This document shows, one piece after another, positions 26,486 to 35,741 of a stretch of DNA of 64,000 bases. Within the stretch, counting starts at the first letter, position 1, and each line of letters starts with the position of its first letter. Source of the DNA: Bryobacterales bacterium (lineage in GTDB: Bacteria > Acidobacteriota > Terriglobia > Bryobacterales > UBA6623); contig JAJDTX010000011.1 of the NCBI GenBank assembly GCA_022826925.1, positions 1-64,000 of the forward strand. The letters run 5' to 3'. Below the pieces are notes generated by a model that saw only the letters and a list, made by a program, of their open reading frames with translations, made no database searches and had not been told where the DNA came from. Position numbers and translations under genes: made by a program.

Positions 26486-27881
26486 GCCCTCTCGCAGGCA
26501 GCTGCTGCTGGACGCCGCAGGCGGTTTCGGCTGGCTCGCGCTGGCGGCCATGCTGCCGTCTCACGCTTTGAAGCCTGCTGCAGCGTCTCCGACCTTGAGT
26601 GGTCTGCCGCATTTCAAGCCCCGCGCCAAGCGAGTGATCCAGATCTTCGCCGTCGGCGGCATGAGCCACCTAGACACTTTCGACTTCAAGCCGGAATTGC
26701 ACAAGCGGGATGGCAAGCCGTATGCGATGCCGACGTTCTTCGGCCAGGGCGGAAGTCTCAGGGCCTGCCCTTGGGAGTTCCGCAGGCACGGCCAGAGCGG
26801 CCTGTGGGTCAGCAGCCTGCTGCCGCACCTTGCCGAGCAAGCCGATCGACTCACGCTGCTGCGCAGCATGGTCGCCAAGAGCGCCAACCACATGCCCGCC
26901 GTGGCGCAGATGAACACCGGCTTCATTCTGACCGGCTTTCCGGCGATGGGGGCATGGGTGACGTACGGACTCGGCACAGAGAACCAAGACCTGCCCGCCT
27001 TCGTGGTGCTGCCCGACCCGAACAGCCACCCGTGGGGCGGGTCGGCGCAGTGGACCAACGGATTCCTCCCCGCGACCGTGCAGGGCACGGCGTTGCGCAC
27101 CCATGGCGACGGGGATCCGGTGCCCGATCTGACCACGCCCGACACTGTCCCCGCAACTGCCCGCAGAGGTGCGGCTGCGTGGCTGAGGGAGATGAACCGC
27201 AGCTACGCCGACGCACACCCCGGCGACTCGAGCCTCCAAGCGAGGATCCGCAGCTACGAGGTTGCCGCGAAGATGCAGCTCAGCGTGCCGGAAATCGCTG
27301 ATCTGGATCGGGAATCGGAAGCCACGCGCCGCCTTTACGGGCACGGCGAGGAGGCCACGCAGGATCTGGCCAAGAACTGCCTCTTGGCACGTCGCTTGGT
27401 GGAGCGCGGCGTGCGATTCGTGCAAATTTACCACGGTGGCTCGGGAAAGAACTGGGATGCCCACTCCAGCTTGGTCAAGAATCACGAGGAGATGGCGCGC
27501 GAGTACGACCGGCCGGTCGCGGGCCTGTTGGCGGACCTGCAGGGCCGGGGCCTTCTGGAGGACACGCTCGTCCTCGGCGTCACAGAATTCGGCCGAACCC
27601 CGGTATCGCAAGGGACCGGCAACGGCGCGGGCCGCGACCACCACCCCAGTTGCTTCACCTGTTGGGTGGCCGGCGGCGGCCTGGCCGCCGGACGGGCCTA
27701 CGGTGCATCCGACGAACTGGGTTACGAGCCGGCCTCGGATCCAGTGACGATCTACGACTTACACGCGACAGCGCTGCACCTGCTCGGCTTGGACCACGAG
27801 CGGCTGACGTTCTATCACAACGGCATCAACCGCCGCCTTACGGACGTGCATGGTCACGTGGTCCAGGGACTGGTCGGCTGA
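26475..27881 (+). CDS. DUF1501 protein with twin-arginine signal
   Basis: 468 residues. The N-terminus SRRQLLLDAAGGFGWLALAA is a Tat signal. The body shows the alkaline-phosphatase/sulfatase-like fold typical of DUF1501: AVGGMSHLDTFDFKP, LPHLAEQADRLTLLRSM, FVQIYHGGSGKNWDAH and LVLGVTEFGRTP, then GRDHHPSCFTCWVAGGG. Homologues are predicted metal-dependent periplasmic enzymes partnered with DUF1549/DUF1553 proteins. The gene begins 11 bases inside the upstream gene, so coupling is near certain. The reaction is unknown. Confidence 0.9.
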   Translation: MFARPSRRQLLLDAAGGFGWLALAAMLPSHALKPAAASPTLSGLPHFKPRAKRVIQIFAVGGMSHLDTFDFKPELHKRDGKPYAMPTFFGQGGSLRACPWEFRRHGQSGLWVSSLLPHLAEQADRLTLLRSMVAKSANHMPAVAQMNTGFILTGFPAMGAWVTYGLGTENQDLPAFVVLPDPNSHPWGGSAQWTNGFLPATVQGTALRTHGDGDPVPDLTTPDTVPATARRGAAAWLREMNRSYADAHPGDSSLQARIRSYEVAAKMQLSVPEIADLDRESEATRRLYGHGEEATQDLAKNCLLARRLVERGVRFVQIYHGGSGKNWDAHSSLVKNHEEMAREYDRPVAGLLADLQGRGLLEDTLVLGVTEFGRTPVSQGTGNGAGRDHHPSCFTCWVAGGGLAAGRAYGASDELGYEPASDPVTIYDLHATALHLLGLDHERLTFYHNGINRRLTDVHGHVVQGLVG

Positions 27882-27935
27882 CCGCTGGCCGGCTTAGCTG
27901 CAGCATCTGGCCGGAGGACACCCCGTTCGCCGCGG

Positions 27936-28352
27936 CTAGGCATCGGGGTCGAGGTTTGCGAATACGGCCGTCTTCCAGCCCGTATGCACGGTGAACCCAC
28001 ATCCTTCGAAGAAGCCCGGCTCGCTCGTCACGGCAAAGAGCTGCCTTACCCTGCGCTCGATTCCCCGCCGTCGACAGGCATCGACCAGCTGCGCAGCAAG
28101 GCCCTTGCCACGAAAATCTGGGTGGATCGCCAAGCTCCGCACCTCCGCTAACCGGCGTGAATACACCTGCAGCGCGCAACAGCCGATGATTGAGCCATTG
28201 CTCTCGGCCACGAAGAAAGACGAGATTCGAGGGAGCTCGTCTTGAACCAACTCGTCGGGATACAACCCTATCAGTCGCCGGATGGCCGGCAGTTCGCCCG
28301 CTTGGGCCGGGCGGACTGCGACGTGCTCTTCCCCGTGTCCCGGCGCGTCCAA
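27936..28352 (-). CDS. GNAT acetyltransferase, ArgA/N-acetylglutamate-synthase-like
   Basis: About 138 residues. Family features are FFVAESNGSIIGCCALQVYS, LAEVRSLAIHPDFRGKGLAA (the acetyl-CoA loop, R/Q-x-x-G-x-G/A) and FFEGCGFT near the end. This wording is typical of small ArgA-type proteins that make N-acetylglutamate for arginine synthesis. No other arginine genes are here, so the substrate is inferred. The start is uncertain: TTG at 28352 fits the domain, whereas the ATG at 28493 would overlap the neighbouring gene's 3' end and adds low-complexity residues. Confidence 0.7.
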   Translation of the reverse strand: MDAPGHGEEHVAVRPAQAGELPAIRRLIGLYPDELVQDELPRISSFFVAESNGSIIGCCALQVYSRRLAEVRSLAIHPDFRGKGLAAQLVDACRRRGIERRVRQLFAVTSEPGFFEGCGFTVHTGWKTAVFANLDPDA

Positions 28353-28425
28353 GTCGTCACCGCCGCCCGCACCGGGCCGATCCGAGTTCGGCTCTCGCTG
28401 TGTCAAGCTCGCTCCGCTGAGGCCG

Positions 28426-30519
28426 CTAGGATGCCGCGAACAGTTCGTCCGGCTCGAAGACCGGGCGTTCGCAAACGTAGTCGCGGCAGACATAGGCGGT
28501 TGGCCGGCCGTCGATCATCCCGCGTCCCGCCAGCAGGGGGATCCTCTCGGTGGCAGGAATCCCCTCCCCTTCGGACACGACGATGACCATATTGGGCCGA
28601 AACTCGGCGCGGGCCCTGGCCAGCAAAGCTCGCGTGCGTTCGTCCTGCCTGGGCCCGATAATAGCCACCTCGTCCCAGCCTTGGTGCCACGCGTCCAACG
28701 CGCTTAACAAGCGCTCTTGCTGGAACACCGCGCGCAGCGACGAATCGATGAACAAGCGCAAGATAGCGCCAGCCTTCTCGCGGTAGTCAGTGCGTCCGAT
28801 CAGAATGGCCAGCTTCTGCAGGGACAGGGCCATCACCGAATTCGACGACGGCGTGGCGCCGTCCTGCAGCGTCTTGCTGCGCAAGAGCAGATCCTCGTGG
28901 TCTTCCGCTGTGAGGAAGAAGCCGTCATCGGCGCTGTCCCAATAGTGGTCGATCAGCGTGTCGGTTAAGCGCTCGGCCTCAAGCAGGTAGCGTGGGTCGC
29001 CGTTCCATTCGTACAGCGCCAGCAGCCCCTCGATCAAGAAGGCGTAGTCGGTGCTGTAGGCTCGCAGCCGCGCATGCCCCTTGCCGTAGGTTGCCAGCAA
29101 CCGGTCGCCGCTGCGGATGCGCGCCAGTGCGAAGTCCGCCGCTCGCGCCGCAGCCTCGCCGTAGCGGGGCCGGTCCAAGACAGCCGCGACCCGTGCCAAG
29201 GCGGTGATCATCAGCCCGTTCCAGCCAGTCAGAACCTTGTCGTCGAGACCGGGCCTCACCCGCTGTTCCCGCAGCGTGAACAACGACTGCCGGGACCGTG
29301 CCAAGCTCGCCTCGACGTCGGCAACCGGCACCGAATCCAAGCGGGCCAGGACCTCGGCGGAGCGCACCACCTGAAGCACGTTCTTCGGCCCGCCCGGCAC
29401 GTGCGCGTCGCCGGGATGCATCCAGTTGCCGTGCTCCGAGACGTCATAGTGGGAAGCGAATAGCCGGGCATCGGCCTCTGGGAGCACGCTGCCGATCTGA
29501 TCTCGGGTCCAGATGTAGAACTTGCCTTCCTGCCCTTCGCTGTCAGCGTCCTCGCTGGAATAGAACGCGCCCTCGGGGCTGCACAGCTCGCGCAGCACGT
29601 AGTCGCAGATCCCGCACGCGCGGCTGGCGAAAAGGTCTTTCTTGCCCGGATCTTGCGCTGCCTGCCAGGCGTCCACCAGCACGGAGGCCACCAGCGCCTG
29701 GTCGTACAGCATCTTCTCGAAGTGCGGCACGAGCCAGCCGGGATCGGTTGCGTAGCGGTGCAGGCCGCCGCCGAGATGGTCGTAGATTCCTCCTAGGCAG
29801 ATGCGCTCCAAGGTCACTTCGACCACGTCGCGATACTGCACTTGCCCAGCGGACCGGAACGCTCGCAGCAGCAATTCCAGAGACAGGCTCTGGGGAAACT
29901 TGTTCGTTCCGCTGGCGATACCGCCGCGGCTATGGTCGAAAGCGCGGTAGACGGCCGCCCCGGCTCGCTCGACCGTGTCGGCGCCGGGGAACTGGCCATC
30001 CCCAGATCGCTCGCCCAGCATCTGACTCAGAGCGTCGGTTACCCTGCCAGCGTCGTGAACCAGCGTGGCCTGCTCGGCCTGCCATTTTTGCTGGAGGAAG
30101 CGCAGCACGGTCTGGAAGCCGGGCCGGCCATGGGCATCGTCCTTGGGAAAGTATGTGCCCGCGAATACTGGCTTCTGGTCCGGCGCGAGAAACACGCTCA
30201 TGGGCCAGCCTCCGTGCCCGCCCGAGAACAGCATCGTGGCGGCCATGTAGATCTCGTCCAGGTCGGGACGCTCCTCCCGATCCACCTTGATCGAAACGTA
30301 ATCGCGGTTTAGGATCGCCGCGACAGACTCGTCCTCGAAGGACTCGTGCTCCATCACGTGGCACCAATGGCAGGCGGCGTAGCCGATGCTGAGGAAGATC
30401 AGCTTGTTCTCGCGCCGCGCCTTCTCGAGCGCCTCTTCGCCCCACGGGTGCCAATCGACCGGATTGCCGGCGTGCTGCAAAAGGTACGGGCTAGTCTCGC
30501 CAGCGAGTCGGTTGGGCAT
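28426..30519 (-). CDS. YyaL/SSP411-type protein: DUF255 thioredoxin domain plus (alpha/alpha)6 barrel
   Basis: 697 residues starting [20 protein letters not shown], the highly conserved family start. Residues about 1-170 form a thioredoxin-like DUF255 domain with the CxxC site in [13 protein letters not shown]. The rest is a six-hairpin glycosidase-like barrel ([33 protein letters not shown]). Relatives include Bacillus YyaL and human SPATA20. The function is unclear, possibly redox-linked saccharide or protein handling, in the cytoplasm. TACGCT lies nine bases before the ATG. Length and motifs are complete. Confidence 0.92.
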   Translation of the reverse strand: MPNRLAGETSPYLLQHAGNPVDWHPWGEEALEKARRENKLIFLSIGYAACHWCHVMEHESFEDESVAAILNRDYVSIKVDREERPDLDEIYMAATMLFSGGHGGWPMSVFLAPDQKPVFAGTYFPKDDAHGRPGFQTVLRFLQQKWQAEQATLVHDAGRVTDALSQMLGERSGDGQFPGADTVERAGAAVYRAFDHSRGGIASGTNKFPQSLSLELLLRAFRSAGQVQYRDVVEVTLERICLGGIYDHLGGGLHRYATDPGWLVPHFEKMLYDQALVASVLVDAWQAAQDPGKKDLFASRACGICDYVLRELCSPEGAFYSSEDADSEGQEGKFYIWTRDQIGSVLPEADARLFASHYDVSEHGNWMHPGDAHVPGGPKNVLQVVRSAEVLARLDSVPVADVEASLARSRQSLFTLREQRVRPGLDDKVLTGWNGLMITALARVAAVLDRPRYGEAAARAADFALARIRSGDRLLATYGKGHARLRAYSTDYAFLIEGLLALYEWNGDPRYLLEAERLTDTLIDHYWDSADDGFFLTAEDHEDLLLRSKTLQDGATPSSNSVMALSLQKLAILIGRTDYREKAGAILRLFIDSSLRAVFQQERLLSALDAWHQGWDEVAIIGPRQDERTRALLARARAEFRPNMVIVVSEGEGIPATERIPLLAGRGMIDGRPTAYVCRDYVCERPVFEPDELFAAS

Positions 30520-30528
30520 CGTCTTCCA

Positions 30529-30534
30529 AGCGTA
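30529..30534 (-). promoter_or_regulatory. TANNNT element TACGCT before the DUF255 gene
   Basis: TACGCT is followed by nine bases (TGGAAGACG) and the ATG at 30519. GGAAG in the spacer might act as a weak ribosome site, so this example is less clear than others. Confidence 0.25.
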
Positions 30535-30584
30535 CCCGTGACGAGCGTCCGCCGGACAGTGCCGCTTCAGATCTCCGCTGGGAG

Positions 30585-31364
30585 CTAGAAGGACAGCCCC
30601 AAGACAATCTCGACGTGGTTGCGCAGCGTATTGGCCAATCCGATTTCGAAGGTCTTCTGCTGCCAACGCATGTAGCGACCCTCGACGCTCAGCTTGAGGT
30701 TGACGTCGTCGATCAGCTCGAAGCCGATCCCGCCGATCAGCGCCATCGTCTGGTTCGTCACCACGTCGGGGGTAATCGTCACGAACTCGCTCTCCCCGCC
30801 ATCGATATCGGCAATCTCACGCGTGGCCTTGGCATTGCGCACCATGCGCATGCCGACGCCGCCCGAGAAAAACGGGCGCGCCCGCTGGCGCGGACCGTTG
30901 AGGTAGTAGCGGGCCAAGACCGGGACATCCCAGTGATTGCCCTCAGTCACGATGAACTCGTTCGAGAGAAGCTGGCGCCCGCGCGTGGGCGTCTCCCGGC
31001 GCTCGACCCGCGTGCCGGTCTTGAAGCGAACGCTGTGCGCGATCAGGTCCACCGTCAGGCCCCAGCGCGGCAACAGGTTGAATTGCGCTCCAGCACCAAC
31101 GCCCCACGCATCCTGCTGCGGCTCGGAAGTGGTCTTGAACAGCGTCGGGGGATTGGTGGTCGTGCTGGTAAATTCGTGCGAACCCTCAGTGATCTGAGCG
31201 GTGATGTGGTAGCCCAAGCGGACCCCGAAGGAGAACCGCTCGAACTCGGTGCGGGGATTGCGCCGCTGTTGCGACTGGTCCTGCTGGCCGAGCAGGCCGA
31301 CAGGGCACAAGCCCAGCGCCGCCACCGCCAGCAAGGCGCGAATGCATCTGCTGCTACGCATCAT
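30585..31364 (-). CDS. outer-membrane beta-barrel protein
   Basis: 259 residues. The signal peptide is [19 protein letters not shown]. The remainder alternates short strands and turns ([56 protein letters not shown]) and ends in an aromatic residue (IVLGLSF), the usual C-terminal signal for barrel insertion. It resembles porin-family or OmpA-like eight-strand barrels common as lone genes in Acidobacteriota. Ligand and function are unknown. Two adjacent ATGs (MM) make the start ambiguous by one codon. Confidence 0.8.
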   Translation of the reverse strand: MMRSSRCIRALLAVAALGLCPVGLLGQQDQSQQRRNPRTEFERFSFGVRLGYHITAQITEGSHEFTSTTTNPPTLFKTTSEPQQDAWGVGAGAQFNLLPRWGLTVDLIAHSVRFKTGTRVERRETPTRGRQLLSNEFIVTEGNHWDVPVLARYYLNGPRQRARPFFSGGVGMRMVRNAKATREIADIDGGESEFVTITPDVVTNQTMALIGGIGFELIDDVNLKLSVEGRYMRWQQKTFEIGLANTLRNHVEIVLGLSF

Positions 31365-31410
31365 TCGTTGAAAAGACCCCTCTAGTCAGATTCGCACAGA
31401 AGCCCGCAGT

Positions 31411-32184
31411 TCAATTCAGGTCCGCGATCACGGGAGCGTGGTCGGAGGCTGTCAGGCCGTCCACCTTCTTGCGGTAGTCGCGATCCACGCGCGCTGCTGC
31501 GAGCCGATCGGCGATGGCCTGTGTGCCGAGCAGGAAGTCGATCCTCAATCCGTGGTTGCGGTAGAACGAACCGGCGCGATAGTCCCACCAAGAGAACATT
31601 TTCTCGCCGGGATGATGGTGGCGAAACAAGTCGATCAGCCCCCATTCTAGCAAGTACGCAAAACGGCCACGCTCGGATTCGGTGTGGAAGATGCTTCCGA
31701 CCAGTTGCTCCTCGTCCCACGAGTCGAGCGCTTCGGGCACGATGTTGAAGTCGCCGCACAGGACAGCCTGGTCGCCAGGCGAGTGGCCCTCGTCGAAGTG
31801 CTGCGCGAGCGTGTCCAGCCAAGCCAGCTTGCGCTCGAAATCGGCGTGTTCGAGGCTCTTGCCGTTGGGTACGTATACGGTCGTGAAGCGCAGTCCCGCC
31901 ACGTCCGCCGTGAGCAGGCGCGAGCCGAAGTCTTCCTGGCCCGGCAGGCCCACCTGCCGCACTTGCGCTTCCTGCCGGCTCAAGATCGCCACTCCGTTCC
32001 AAGCCTTCTGGCCGTGTGTGATCGAGTGGTAGCCGGCCGCCTCGAACTCGGCCGTCGGGAACTGCTCGTCGAGCATCTTCAGTTCTTGCAGGCCGACGAC
32101 GTCAGGCTGCCTGGCGCGCAGCCAGTGCAGGACGTATTCAAGCCGGGCACGAAGGCCGTTGATATTCCAAGTGGCGATGCGCAA
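31411..32184 (-). CDS. xthA: exodeoxyribonuclease III
   Basis: 257 residues, TTG start (the frame reads M-RIATWNINGLRARL from the first codon). It cuts DNA at abasic sites and degrades 3' ends in base-excision repair. Motifs are NINGLRARL, LQELKML (metal Glu), GDFNIVPEALDSW, LRIDFLLGTQ and SDHAPVIADL (catalytic His). All match the XthA/ExoA branch of the exonuclease-endonuclease-phosphatase family. The length is typical. No purine-rich ribosome site is obvious before the TTG. Confidence 0.95.
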   Translation of the reverse strand: MRIATWNINGLRARLEYVLHWLRARQPDVVGLQELKMLDEQFPTAEFEAAGYHSITHGQKAWNGVAILSRQEAQVRQVGLPGQEDFGSRLLTADVAGLRFTTVYVPNGKSLEHADFERKLAWLDTLAQHFDEGHSPGDQAVLCGDFNIVPEALDSWDEEQLVGSIFHTESERGRFAYLLEWGLIDLFRHHHPGEKMFSWWDYRAGSFYRNHGLRIDFLLGTQAIADRLAAARVDRDYRKKVDGLTASDHAPVIADLN

Positions 32185-32234
32185 TTTCTTATTCCAGCAC
32201 GGCCTGGCGCCCGTCGAGGCCCGGCGCCGCGCGC

Positions 32235-33392
32235 CTAGCCGACGCTCTCCCAGCGCCGGCTCGCGAACGCCTTGGCCGCTGCGTCCAAGACCTCTTGGTT
32301 GCGCACGCCGTCGCCGAAGTCGGGATGTGTCGGCTCGCCCGCTGCGACCGCCTGGATCCAGTCATAGATGGTATGCGTGAAGCTGTGCTCGTAGCCGATC
32401 AGGTGCCCGTCGAACCACCAGTTGTCGGCATACGGGTGCTTGCCCAGCGAGCAAGCGATGATCTCGTGGAAACCCTGCACATCCCCGGCATCTTCCACAG
32501 AGTAGAAGCGCAGGTTGTTGAGGTTCTCTAGATCGAAGCTGAGCGAACCCCTGCTGCCGTTGATCTCGAAGGTGTTGTGGTTCTTCCTGCCAGGCGCGAA
32601 GCGCGACGCCTCGATGGTGCCGATCGCGCCGTTCTCGAACCGCACGCACAGCGCGGCTGCGTCGTCGACCGTGACGTCGGCCATCTCCTGGGAGCCGGCC
32701 GCGGCGGGGCGCTGCTTGATAAAGGTCTCTTCGGTGCCCGCCAGTTCGGCAATCTCGCCGCACAGGTAGCGTCCCAAGTCGATCACGTGCGCACCCAGAT
32801 CGCCGAGCGCGCCGCTGCCGGCCTGCTTGGCATCGAAGCGCCACACGAGCTCCAAGCCGGGCGTCGTGGCCCAGTCTTGCAGGTAGCGAGCCCGGAAATG
32901 GTAGATGTCGCCGATGCGGCCGTCTTCCACCATCCGCTTGGCCAGCGCCACTGCCGGAACGCGCCTGTAGTTGTGCATGACGAGGTGGCGCACGCCCGCG
33001 CTCTCCACGGCGGCAAGCATCTGCTTGGCTTCGTCCAGGGTGTTGGCCAGCGGCTTCTCGCAGATGACGTGCTTGCCGGCCTGAGCGGCGGCCACGGCCA
33101 TGGCGCAGTGCATGTGGCCGGGCGTGACCACGTCAACGATGTCAATGTCGTCGCGCGCCACGACCGCTTGCCAGTCAGTGGAAGCCTCTTGCCAGCCGAA
33201 GGCGTCGCGCGCCTGTTCGGTCTCATCGGGGTTGCGCCCGCAGATCACGACCTGCTCGAGCCGGGGAGCGTCCGCGAAGTACATGTTGACATTGCGGTAG
33301 CCCTGGCTGTGGGCCTTGCCCATGAACTTCGTGCCGAGCAACGCCACGCGGTAGCTGGGACGGGATGTGGATGTCTGTTCCTTGGGTTTCAA
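32235..33392 (-). CDS. Gfo/Idh/MocA-family NAD(P)-dependent oxidoreductase (cytoplasmic)
   Basis: 385 residues, TTG start preceded by GGAGAGAG. The Rossmann fold opens YRVALLGTKFMGKAHSQGYR, the nucleotide region continues with DIVDVVTPGHMHCAMAVAAA, and AGKHVICEKPLA carries the family EKP catalytic lysine. GALGDLGAHVIDLGRYLCG is the conserved substrate-domain helix. There is no signal peptide, unlike the family member at 41975. The family oxidises or dehydrates sugars and inositols. The substrate is not evident, but relatives near polysaccharide genes act on hexuronates or ketosugars. Confidence 0.88.
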   Translation of the reverse strand: MKPKEQTSTSRPSYRVALLGTKFMGKAHSQGYRNVNMYFADAPRLEQVVICGRNPDETEQARDAFGWQEASTDWQAVVARDDIDIVDVVTPGHMHCAMAVAAAQAGKHVICEKPLANTLDEAKQMLAAVESAGVRHLVMHNYRRVPAVALAKRMVEDGRIGDIYHFRARYLQDWATTPGLELVWRFDAKQAGSGALGDLGAHVIDLGRYLCGEIAELAGTEETFIKQRPAAAGSQEMADVTVDDAAALCVRFENGAIGTIEASRFAPGRKNHNTFEINGSRGSLSFDLENLNNLRFYSVEDAGDVQGFHEIIACSLGKHPYADNWWFDGHLIGYEHSFTHTIYDWIQAVAAGEPTHPDFGDGVRNQEVLDAAAKAFASRRWESVG

Positions 33393-33431
33393 ACCGCTCT
33401 CTCCGATTGCTGATGATGACTGGCCCGCGGC

Positions 33432-33953
33432 TCAGAGGAACATTTCCTCGTCGGCGGAGATTCGGGCCGGGTCGCGCTGGCGCCCGCTGGCGAGGTTGCG
33501 CATGGCGGCGGACAGTCCCGCCCCGATGGCGCGCAGCTGGGTGGCCGGCACGCGCACGGCCTGGTTGAACGACTCCGTGGCGGCGTTGAAGCGCTCCAGC
33601 GTGGTCTGCACGGTGGCGTCGACGCTCTCCGCGTTGCGCTGCGCGATATCAGCCAAGCTGGCGAGCGAGGCTTCGACCTGCATGGATTGCTTTTGCAAGT
33701 TCGCCGTCAGGCTGTTCAGGCGCGAGAGCAGTTCGCCCGACTGCTCGGCGAAGTTCCGCACGGTCTCCTGGGCCTCGGCGGCTACCGGCTGCCACTCGTC
33801 GAAGAATTCTGCGGAGCGAGCCTCGGCCCGCCTAATGGCCTTCCAAGCGCCGTAAGCACAGCAGGCCATGGCCACCATGGCGACCGCCACAACGCCGGCG
33901 AATGCCGCGATGGCCAGCACCAGCGGCTGAGCGTCTCCTAGCCCCTGCATCAA
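33432..33953 (-). CDS. DUF948-like single-span membrane protein with coiled coil
   Basis: 173 residues (172 from the second start codon, an ATG). One N-terminal helix (LAIAAFAGVVAVAMVAMACC) is followed by a long heptad-rich region (LLSRLNSLTANLQKQSMQVE, LADIAQRNAESVDATVQ). DUF948 proteins of this layout are envelope or stress-associated; the role is unknown. It is followed by a YtxH protein on the same strand, a common pairing. The polypeptide ends in an acidic tail. Confidence 0.65.
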   Translation of the reverse strand: MMQGLGDAQPLVLAIAAFAGVVAVAMVAMACCAYGAWKAIRRAEARSAEFFDEWQPVAAEAQETVRNFAEQSGELLSRLNSLTANLQKQSMQVEASLASLADIAQRNAESVDATVQTTLERFNAATESFNQAVRVPATQLRAIGAGLSAAMRNLASGRQRDPARISADEEMFL

Positions 33954-33986
33954 CGGCCCCGTCTAAAGCGCAAGTCTGCCAGCCAC

Positions 33987-34214
33987 TTAGCCCAGATCGC
34001 CCACTACGCGGCGGTACGCCGACACGCCCGCATCTACGGCCGATTCGATGTGCTCGCGCTGAGACTCGACCAGCTCCCGTCCTTTTCCCACCACCGTGTC
34101 GGCGGTGTCGCGCAGGGCCTCGCGGGTCTCTTCGCCCCGCTTCGGGGCCACTACCAAGCCGACGATGGCACCTAGGCCAAGGCCGATGACGAAGCATGGA
34201 AGTTGATTGCTCAT
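33987..34214 (-). CDS. YtxH-like small membrane protein
   Basis: 75 residues. The start at 34214 is chosen because GAGGTGAT lies just upstream. One glycine-rich membrane helix (FVIGLGLGAIVGLVVAPKRG) is followed by RGEETREALRDTADTVVGKG, the YtxH signature. A further amphipathic helix follows. YtxH proteins are general stress-associated membrane proteins of unknown mechanism. It pairs with the DUF948-like gene downstream. Confidence 0.75.
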   Translation of the reverse strand: MSNQLPCFVIGLGLGAIVGLVVAPKRGEETREALRDTADTVVGKGRELVESQREHIESAVDAGVSAYRRVVGDLG

Positions 34215-34338
34215 TATGGGATCACCTCGCGGCAACCGGCCAGATAAGGCTAGTATACCGTCACTTACTCAGACGCACGGAACGCCCGATCCGGTTCAAT
34301 TCTGGCCGCGATGGTTGAGTGAATCCAGAGAATCGCAC

Positions 34339-34344
34339 TACAAT
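34339..34344 (+). promoter_or_regulatory. TANNNT element TACAAT with possible -35 TTGAGT
   Basis: TTGAGT at 34315-34320 and TACAAT at 34339-34344 are 18 bases apart. TACAAT lies seven bases before an in-frame GTG at 34352 and overlaps the annotated ATG at 34343. This is the best promoter-like pair in the set. Confidence 0.4.
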
Positions 34345-35737
34345 GTTGCCGGTGCGATCCGCTATCCGAATTCTGGGCCCAATCCTCGCCTTAGCCACCA
34401 GTCTGTCGGCTCTGGGCGCGGCCGAGCCTGCCAGCTATTACGACGAGGTCCGCCCGCTGCTGCAGGTGCATTGCTCTGGATGCCACCAGCCGGCCAACAA
34501 GCTCAGCGGCCTGGACATCACCACCTACGAGGGCATTCTCAAGGGCGGCTCCAAGCACGGCAGCGCGCTTGTGAAGGGCTCTCCCGACAGCAGCACGCTG
34601 GTCAGCTTGGTGACCGGAAAGTTGGAGCCCCGGATGCCGATGGGGGGTGCGCAACTGGCTCCCGAGGCAATCGATCTGCTGACCCGCTGGGTGCGCGAGG
34701 GGGCCGAGGACGACACGCCCGCCGAGGCCAAGGCGCCCCAAGCTCCCACGGAGCCGCCGGAGTATGCCCAGGCCCCCACGATCACGGGCATGGCGTTCTC
34801 GCCCAACGGCGAAACGCTGGCCGTGGGCGGCTTCAAGGAGATCCTGCTGCACGAGGTCGATGGCTCGGGTATCGAGGCACGCCTGTTAGGCCGCTCGGAC
34901 AAGATTCATTCCATTCACTTCTCGGCCGATGGCAAGCGCTTGGTAGCGATCGGCGGCACGCCGGCGCGGTTCGGCGAGCTGCAGGTCTGGGACCTGGAGT
35001 CGCGAGAACTGGTCCGGTCGGTGACTTCCACGGCCGACACGCTGTTCGCGGGCGACCTGTCGCCGGATGGCAAGCACGCGGTCTTTGGTGCCGCCGACAA
35101 GAACGTTCGGATGGTTGCGGTGGAGACCGGCGAGGAGATCTACAAGGCCGGCCACCACGAGGACTGGGTGCTGCAGGTGGTCTTCGGGATTGATGGCAAG
35201 CGGATCGTGTCGGTCGGCCGCGACCGCGCCGCCAAGCTGGCCGATGCCGCCACCGGCGCGTTCCAAGAGAACGTCAACTTCTTGCGGGACAAGCTGTACG
35301 CGGTGGCCCGGCATCCGCGAAGGGACTACGTGCTGGTGGGCGGCGAGGACAGGGTTCCGTACCTGTATACGATGGACCGGCCGCGCGCCCTCAAGATCGC
35401 CGACGACTCTACCTTGGTCCGCAAGTATGAAGAGCAGGACGGCAAGATTTTCGCGCTGGCGTTCAGCCCGGACGGCTCGCTGGCGGCGGTCGGCGGTGTC
35501 GCGGGCGAGGTGCCCGTGTACGACACTGAGACCGGCCAGCGCGTCTCCTCTTGCAGGGGCCATGACGGCGGGATTTTCGTGATCGCGTTCCACCCGGATG
35601 GCAAGCGGCTGGCCACGGGCGGATTCGACGGCGTAGTGCGGATCTTCGAAGCCAGCAGCGGCGAGGAAATACGATCGTTCGTACCGGTCCCTCTCCAGCA
35701 GGCCGAGAGCGCAAGCGACGGCCAAGACGCGGGATGA
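34343..35737 (+). CDS. exported cytochrome-domain/WD40 beta-propeller protein
   Basis: 464 residues from ATG 34343; GTG 34352 is an alternative that keeps the signal peptide (IRILGPILALATSLSALGA). A PSCyt1-like haem domain comes first (VRPLLQVHCSGCHQPANKLS). Six or seven WD40 repeats follow, each with an FSPDGxxLA-type strand: MAFSPNGETLAVGG, IHFSADGKRLV, LAFSPDGSLAAVGG, IAFHPDGKRLATGG. The protein is periplasmic. It leads a three-gene cluster with the PPC protein (four bases later) and the DUF1549/DUF1553 protein. In Planctomycetes this trio often travels with a DUF1501 gene, which is missing here. Confidence 0.88.
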   Translation: MLPVRSAIRILGPILALATSLSALGAAEPASYYDEVRPLLQVHCSGCHQPANKLSGLDITTYEGILKGGSKHGSALVKGSPDSSTLVSLVTGKLEPRMPMGGAQLAPEAIDLLTRWVREGAEDDTPAEAKAPQAPTEPPEYAQAPTITGMAFSPNGETLAVGGFKEILLHEVDGSGIEARLLGRSDKIHSIHFSADGKRLVAIGGTPARFGELQVWDLESRELVRSVTSTADTLFAGDLSPDGKHAVFGAADKNVRMVAVETGEEIYKAGHHEDWVLQVVFGIDGKRIVSVGRDRAAKLADAATGAFQENVNFLRDKLYAVARHPRRDYVLVGGEDRVPYLYTMDRPRALKIADDSTLVRKYEEQDGKIFALAFSPDGSLAAVGGVAGEVPVYDTETGQRVSSCRGHDGGIFVIAFHPDGKRLATGGFDGVVRIFEASSGEEIRSFVPVPLQQAESASDGQDAG

Positions 35738-35741
35738 TCCG

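Noticed and set aside
29298..30290. A 330-codon plus-strand frame opposite the DUF255 gene
   Set aside because: Very Arg/Pro-rich, no domain, and opposite a gene with an intact CxxC thioredoxin site.
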